Shown here: positions 5,779 through 8,835 of the stretch, in pieces
How positions within the stretch are numbered: position 1 is the stretch's first letter
Layout of the letters: the number at the start of each line of letters is the position of its first letter
NCBI GenBank assembly: GCA_028694545.1
Contig: JAQVKV010000054.1
Span: 1 to 8,835 of the forward strand
Length of the DNA stretch: 8,835 nucleotides
Source: Zavarzinia sp.
Lineage (GTDB): Bacteria > Pseudomonadota > Alphaproteobacteria > Zavarziniales > Zavarziniaceae
Direction: 5' to 3'
Program-made: the position numbers and the translations under genes
The notes under the pieces: model-generated
The model's input: only the letters and a program-made list of their open reading frames with translations
Database searches by the model: none
What the model was told of the DNA's origin: nothing

Positions 5779-5896
5779 CAGTCGACCGTCGCGGGTGTGA
5801 TTTCAGGGGACCGGGAATGAGGCCAGCGACGGACGATCGAAGGAAACGATGATTTTTCTCTTCCCCGTAGCTGCTCGCACCCACTGACCCCCCGAC
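5779..5896. other. Probable element/chromosome junction; candidate right attachment site or oriT
   Basis: About 120 bases between the divergent mob operon and the polysaccharide genes. It contains a perfect 7-base inverted repeat, CCGTCGC (5786-5792) and GCGACGG (5826-5832), 33 bases apart, and a GTCGAC palindrome at 5781-5786. Being upstream of the mob operon, it is the usual place for an origin of transfer; being where gene content switches, it is also where attR should lie. No tRNA 3' end is recognisable. Promoters for both flanking directions should be here, but none is clear. Confidence 0.4.
5849..5887 (+). other. 12-codon open frame upstream of, and in frame with, the kpsS-like gene
   Basis: ATG 5849 follows AAGGAA at short spacing and reads MIFLFPVAARTH then TGA at 5885-5887. 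It is in the same frame as the ATG at 5897, only 3 codons after the stop. It could be a leader peptide, a fragment of the gene that stood here before the element inserted, or chance. Confidence 0.2.
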
Positions 5897-7150
5897 ATGT
5901 GCGCGAACCGGCTTTCTTCACCCGATGGCGACGGGCACCGTGTCTTCCTGTTTCTCCAGGGACCGCTCGGCCCGTTCTTTCGCCGCCTGGGCCGGCGTCT
6001 GCGCGAACGCGGGCACAAGGTCGTCCGGGTCAATTTCAACGGCGGTGATCTCTTCGACTGGCCCTTTCCAGGTGCCGTCAATTTTGGCGGCGACGCCGAT
6101 TCGTGGCCCGCTTTCGTGCGCGCGCTGGCCGACCGTCACGGTGTCACGGACGTTGTCCTGATCGGTGACTGCCGTCCGTTGCATCTGGCGGCAATGACGG
6201 CCCTGCGCGAGAACAGGCCGGATGTGCGCTTCCATGTCTACGAAGAGGGCTATCTGCGGCCCGACTGGATCACCCTCGAACCGGAGGGGGTGAACGCCCG
6301 CTCCATGCTGCCGCGCGACGCCCGCGCCATCGCGACCGCGCCGGAAGCGCATCTGCCCTCGCGGACCGCCGTGCCCATGGGCCCCGCCACCATCCGCATG
6401 GCGTTCCGGGCCATGTTCTCCTATTTCGCCATGTTCCTGCTGAAGCCCCTGTTCCGGCACTACCGGCATCATCGCCCCGATACGCCGGTGCAGGAGGCGA
6501 TCCATTGGCTGCGCCGTCTCGGCGATCGCAGGCGCCGCGTGGCCGAGGCCCTGCGGCAGGAGGCCGAGTTGCTGGCCTCGGGCAAACCTTATTACCTCGT
6601 CCTGCTCCAGCTCAATGTCGACAAGCAGATCGTCAACCACTCCCCCTACAAGTCGATGCGCGACTTCAAGGCGGCGGTCATGCACTCCTTCGCGCGCCAT
6701 GCGCCGGAGGACCTCAACCTCGTGATCAAGGCCCACCCTCTCGACAACGGCCGGGACGGCCATGCCGCCGACGTCGCCGCGCTCGTCGCCGAAACGGGGC
6801 TGGAGGGCCGCGTGACGCTGATCGACGGCGGCACGCTCTTCAACCTGCTCGGCGGATGCCGGGCCGCGATCACGGTCAATTCCACCGCCGGCATTTCGGC
6901 CCTGCACCGCGCGGTGCCCCTGATCGCCCTTGGCAAGGCGATCTTCGATATCGAGGGCCTGTGTCACCAGAAGGGCCTCGACAGTTTCTGGACCGAGCCG
7001 AGCCCGGTGGACCCGGGGCTGTATCACGTCTGGCGCAACGTGGTCGCCCATCGGACCCAGGTGAACGGCAGCTTCTATCTCGACCGGGGGATCGCCATGG
7101 CCATCGAGGGCAGCCTCGCCCGGCTCGAGGGACACAAGGACCGGCCGTGA
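5897..7150 (+). CDS. kpsS: KpsS-like capsular polysaccharide biosynthesis protein (Kdo transferase)
   Basis: KpsS works with KpsC to build the short poly-Kdo linker on a phosphatidylglycerol lipid that carries group 2-type capsules; it acts at the cytoplasmic face of the inner membrane. The 417-residue product has the family length. Conserved blocks in order: GDCRPLH (90-96), EEGYLRPDWITLE (116-128), NHSPYKSM (247-254), KAHPLD (278-283), VNSTAGISAL (327-336) and LGKAIFDIEGL (345-355). These correspond to the acceptor and CMP-Kdo binding folds of the family. The ATG at 5897 has no clear ribosome binding site, so the true start could differ slightly, but the family's HRVFLFLQGPLGPFF region begins at about residue 14, so little can be missing. 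It is followed 13 bases later by a glycosyltransferase on the same strand. GC-rich codon use marks it as resident chromosome. Confidence 0.85.
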   Translation: MCANRLSSPDGDGHRVFLFLQGPLGPFFRRLGRRLRERGHKVVRVNFNGGDLFDWPFPGAVNFGGDADSWPAFVRALADRHGVTDVVLIGDCRPLHLAAMTALRENRPDVRFHVYEEGYLRPDWITLEPEGVNARSMLPRDARAIATAPEAHLPSRTAVPMGPATIRMAFRAMFSYFAMFLLKPLFRHYRHHRPDTPVQEAIHWLRRLGDRRRRVAEALRQEAELLASGKPYYLVLLQLNVDKQIVNHSPYKSMRDFKAAVMHSFARHAPEDLNLVIKAHPLDNGRDGHAADVAALVAETGLEGRVTLIDGGTLFNLLGGCRAAITVNSTAGISALHRAVPLIALGKAIFDIEGLCHQKGLDSFWTEPSPVDPGLYHVWRNVVAHRTQVNGSFYLDRGIAMAIEGSLARLEGHKDRP

Positions 7151-7163
7151 TGCCGGAACGGAC

Positions 7164-8471
7164 ATGAGCGCGGCCCCGCTGACCCTGGACCTCACCCGGC
7201 TGATCCGGCGCCTCGGCCATTCGACGCCGACGGGGATCGATCGCGTCGAATATGCTTATGCCCGCCATTTCAGCGCCTCGCCCGACTTCGCGCTTCGCGC
7301 GATGACGACCGATTTCCTCGGCCCGCGCCTGCTGCGGCCCCAGACACTCGAACACCTGCTGGCACGAGCCGCCGCTGCCTGGCAAGCGCCCAGCGCCGGC
7401 TCCGCCACCGCCGCGAGGGCAGTCCGGGATTTCCTCGCGGCGCCGGCCGGCACGCCGGCACCGAAGCCTCCGGCGCCGGCCGCCCGCCCGCCCGTCTGGC
7501 GCCGCGCGCTCGCCGCGATCGATGGTGTCGTGCTGCGCGACCAGCTGGCCGGGCGTGGCCGGACGGCCGCGACCCTCTCCGCGCCGGGGCCGCAGCCGCC
7601 CTATCTCCATATCTCCCACAGCAATCTCGACCATCCGGGGCGTTTCTCCTGGCTCGACCGTTACCGGGGCCCCGCCATCTTCTTCGTCCACGACCTCATC
7701 CCCCTCACCCATCCCGAATATTGTGGCCGGGGCGAGGATGCGCGCCACGCGCGGCGGATGGAAACGGTGGCCCGCCATGCCCGGCTGATCATCGTCAATT
7801 CGGCCTTCACGAAGCGCGACATGGAAGCCCATCTCGCGGCGCGGGGCCTGCCGGCGCCGCCGCTCGCGACCATCCCCCTCGGCATCGAGGATGCCTTCCG
7901 GCACACCGCCGCCGCCGCGCCACCGCCCGCGGTGCCCTATTTCGTCGTCGTCGGCACGATCGAGCCGCGCAAGAACCACGCCCTCCTGCTGCGATTGTGG
8001 CGCCGGCTGGTCGCCGAGCAGGGCGGCCGCGCGCCGAGGCTCGTCGTCATCGGCCGACGCGGCTGGGCGAACGAGGATGTCTTCGCCCTGCTCGACGGGG
8101 CGAGCGACCTGTCCCGTCATGTCGTCGAATGCGGCGGGCTCGACGACGCCGATCTCCTGCCTCTCCTGCGCGGGGCGCGGGCGCTGCTCGCGCCGTCCTT
8201 CGTCGAGGGCTATGGCCTGCCCTGCGCAGAGGCACTGGCGCTCGGTGTGCCGGTCGTCGCCTCCGGCATCGAAGCGCACCGCGAGGTCTGCGGGTCCCAT
8301 GCCACCTATCTCGCTCCGGTGGATGAAGCCGTCTGGGCCGACGCCGTGATGGCGCTGACCGCCAACGCCCCCGCCTTCGCCGAGCGGACGCGGGGTTTCG
8401 CGGCACCGACATGGGAGACCCATATGGCACGGGTGGAAGCAATCCTGCGGACGCTGCCGCCCGGGACCTGA
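7164..8471 (+). CDS. Glycosyltransferase, GT-B fold, family 4 type
   Basis: Transfers a sugar from a nucleotide donor to a growing surface polysaccharide, on the cytoplasmic side. The 435-residue protein has an N-terminal acceptor domain beginning with LTRLIRRLGHSTPTGIDRVE (10-29), found in a group of capsule/exopolysaccharide glycosyltransferases. A low-complexity Ala/Pro insert follows at about 70-112, then FFVHDLIPLTHPEY (173-186). The C-terminal domain carries GTIEPRKNH (264-272) and the donor-binding EX7E motif, E348 and E356 in SFVEGYGLPCAEAL. All these are typical of GT4 retaining enzymes. It starts 13 bases after the kpsS-like stop with a GGAACGG ribosome binding site, so the two are probably one operon. 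The sugar and linkage cannot be read from sequence. Confidence 0.85.
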   Translation: MSAAPLTLDLTRLIRRLGHSTPTGIDRVEYAYARHFSASPDFALRAMTTDFLGPRLLRPQTLEHLLARAAAAWQAPSAGSATAARAVRDFLAAPAGTPAPKPPAPAARPPVWRRALAAIDGVVLRDQLAGRGRTAATLSAPGPQPPYLHISHSNLDHPGRFSWLDRYRGPAIFFVHDLIPLTHPEYCGRGEDARHARRMETVARHARLIIVNSAFTKRDMEAHLAARGLPAPPLATIPLGIEDAFRHTAAAAPPPAVPYFVVVGTIEPRKNHALLLRLWRRLVAEQGGRAPRLVVIGRRGWANEDVFALLDGASDLSRHVVECGGLDDADLLPLLRGARALLAPSFVEGYGLPCAEALALGVPVVASGIEAHREVCGSHATYLAPVDEAVWADAVMALTANAPAFAERTRGFAAPTWETHMARVEAILRTLPPGT

Positions 8472-8493
8472 GGCCCGGATATTGGTCCCCCGA

Positions 8494-8515
8494 CGACAGC
8501 GTGCTACTGCTGTCG
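8494..8515 (+). repeat. Hairpin CGACAGC-8-GCTGTCG
   Basis: A perfect 7-base stem with an 8-base loop between the glycosyltransferase and the next gene. No T-run follows, so it is at best a weak terminator; it may instead modulate readthrough or protect mRNA ends within the operon. Confidence 0.4.
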
Positions 8516-8540
8516 GCATCGTTCGAGGAGATGGGCGCGC

Positions 8541-8835
8541 ATGGCATCGGGAACCGGCACGGGGAAAGCCGTAGGATTGCTCTCGCCCATGCTCGTCAGC
8601 CGTGTGGCCGATCTCGACGGCCTGCTGCGGCAGGAAGGCGGCGCGCGCGCCCTTTCCTTCCTGCGCCGTCCCCCCGCCGGCATCCGCATGATTGCCCAGT
8701 TTCAGGAAGAGGCACCGGCGATGCGCACGCGGGTCGCGGACTACGCCGAACGCTGGAAGCTGCCCTTGCTGCCCCTGCGCCGAGGCCCCGTCGGGGCGGT
8801 GGCGCCACGCCGTGCTGGCGACGAACTGCCCCTGC
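8541..8835 (+). CDS. Unrecognised protein, N-terminal part (runs off the window)
   Basis: An open frame from ATG 8541 to the window edge, 98 codons with no stop. GAGGAG at 8524-8529 lies 11 bases upstream. ATG 8531 opens a different frame but is too close to that site. The frame has the strong G/C third-position bias of its neighbours. The product starts MASGTGTGKAVGLLSPMLVS and is rich in Arg, Leu, Ala and Pro, with QFQEEAPAMRTRVADYAERW in the middle. I do not recognise a domain. By position it should belong to the capsule/exopolysaccharide cluster, perhaps another transferase, but that is context only. Confidence 0.55.
   Translation, partial: MASGTGTGKAVGLLSPMLVSRVADLDGLLRQEGGARALSFLRRPPAGIRMIAQFQEEAPAMRTRVADYAERWKLPLLPLRRGPVGAVAPRRAGDELPL

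Larger units (their letters stand above)
1..5800. mobile_element. Integrative mobilizable element, right-hand part (left end outside window)
   Basis: The stretch holds a tyrosine recombinase C-terminus, a restriction-modification pair, ArdA, and a relaxase/MobC operon. That is the gene set of an element that integrates and is mobilised in trans. No replication initiator and no type IV secretion gene are visible, so it looks like an IME rather than a full ICE, but genes left of the window could change this. The right limit is set where the mob operon ends and uniformly GC-rich polysaccharide genes begin, somewhere in 5779-5896. I could not define a direct repeat (att core) because the left end is missing. 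An integrated plasmid fragment is the main alternative. Confidence 0.7.

Noticed and set aside
5918..7195. Long minus-strand open frame (425 codons) opposite the kpsS-like gene
   Set aside because: It lies antisense to a gene with clear family motifs. Long antisense frames are normal in very GC-rich coding DNA, and its translation shows no recognisable domain.
6876..8519. Long minus-strand open frame (547 codons) opposite the glycosyltransferase
   Set aside because: Same reason: it is antisense to a secure GT4-type gene, it is Arg/Gly/Ala-rich in a way typical of shadow frames, and it crosses two gene boundaries.
1..8835. CRISPR array, rRNA or tRNA genes
   Set aside because: No regularly spaced repeats and no recognisable structural RNA sequence were seen on either strand.

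Overview
This window spans the right-hand part of an integrated mobilizable element (about 1-5800) and the start of a capsular polysaccharide locus (about 5900-8835). The polysaccharide genes are very GC-rich, with G or C at most third codon positions. Their products (a KpsS-like Kdo transferase and a GT-B glycosyltransferase) and the style of the relaxase and integrase suggest a GC-rich Gram-negative bacterium, most likely an alphaproteobacterium. Nothing here fixes the genus. No plasmid replication gene is seen, so an integrative mobilizable element (IME) is the simplest reading, though its left end lies outside the window.

Layout. 2-196: last 64 codons of a tyrosine recombinase. 241-363: a 40-residue unrecognised protein with a good ribosome binding site. 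364-697: a non-coding stretch packed with short inverted repeats, followed by the likely restriction-modification promoter. 707-2425 and 2428-3165: an N6-adenine methyltransferase and a XhoI/PaeR7I-family endonuclease, predicted to recognise CTCGAG. This pair is visibly more AT-rich than everything around it. 3166-3365: a second structured non-coding stretch. 3366-3872: an ArdA anti-restriction protein. On the minus strand, reading 5778 to 3879, are a 44-codon ORF, a MobC-like accessory protein and a MobA/VirD2-type relaxase, each overlapping the next by 3-4 bases. 5779-5896: the probable element/chromosome junction. 5897-7150: kpsS-like gene. 7164-8471: family 4-type glycosyltransferase. 8541-8835: start of an unrecognised gene running off the window.

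How the genes may work together. The recombinase would excise and insert the element. Relaxase and MobC would nick the origin of transfer and hand the strand to a conjugation apparatus supplied by another element, since no transfer-channel gene is visible here. ArdA would protect the incoming DNA from type I restriction. The type II restriction-modification pair would then defend the host and penalise loss of the element. The capsule genes look like resident chromosome: they would build the Kdo linker and part of a surface polysaccharide.

I find no wholly new system. The most interesting points are the restriction plus anti-restriction cargo on one small mobile element, the two structured non-coding blocks flanking the restriction-modification cassette, a relaxase with His where MOBP relatives have the catalytic Tyr, and the unassigned junction and small ORFs.
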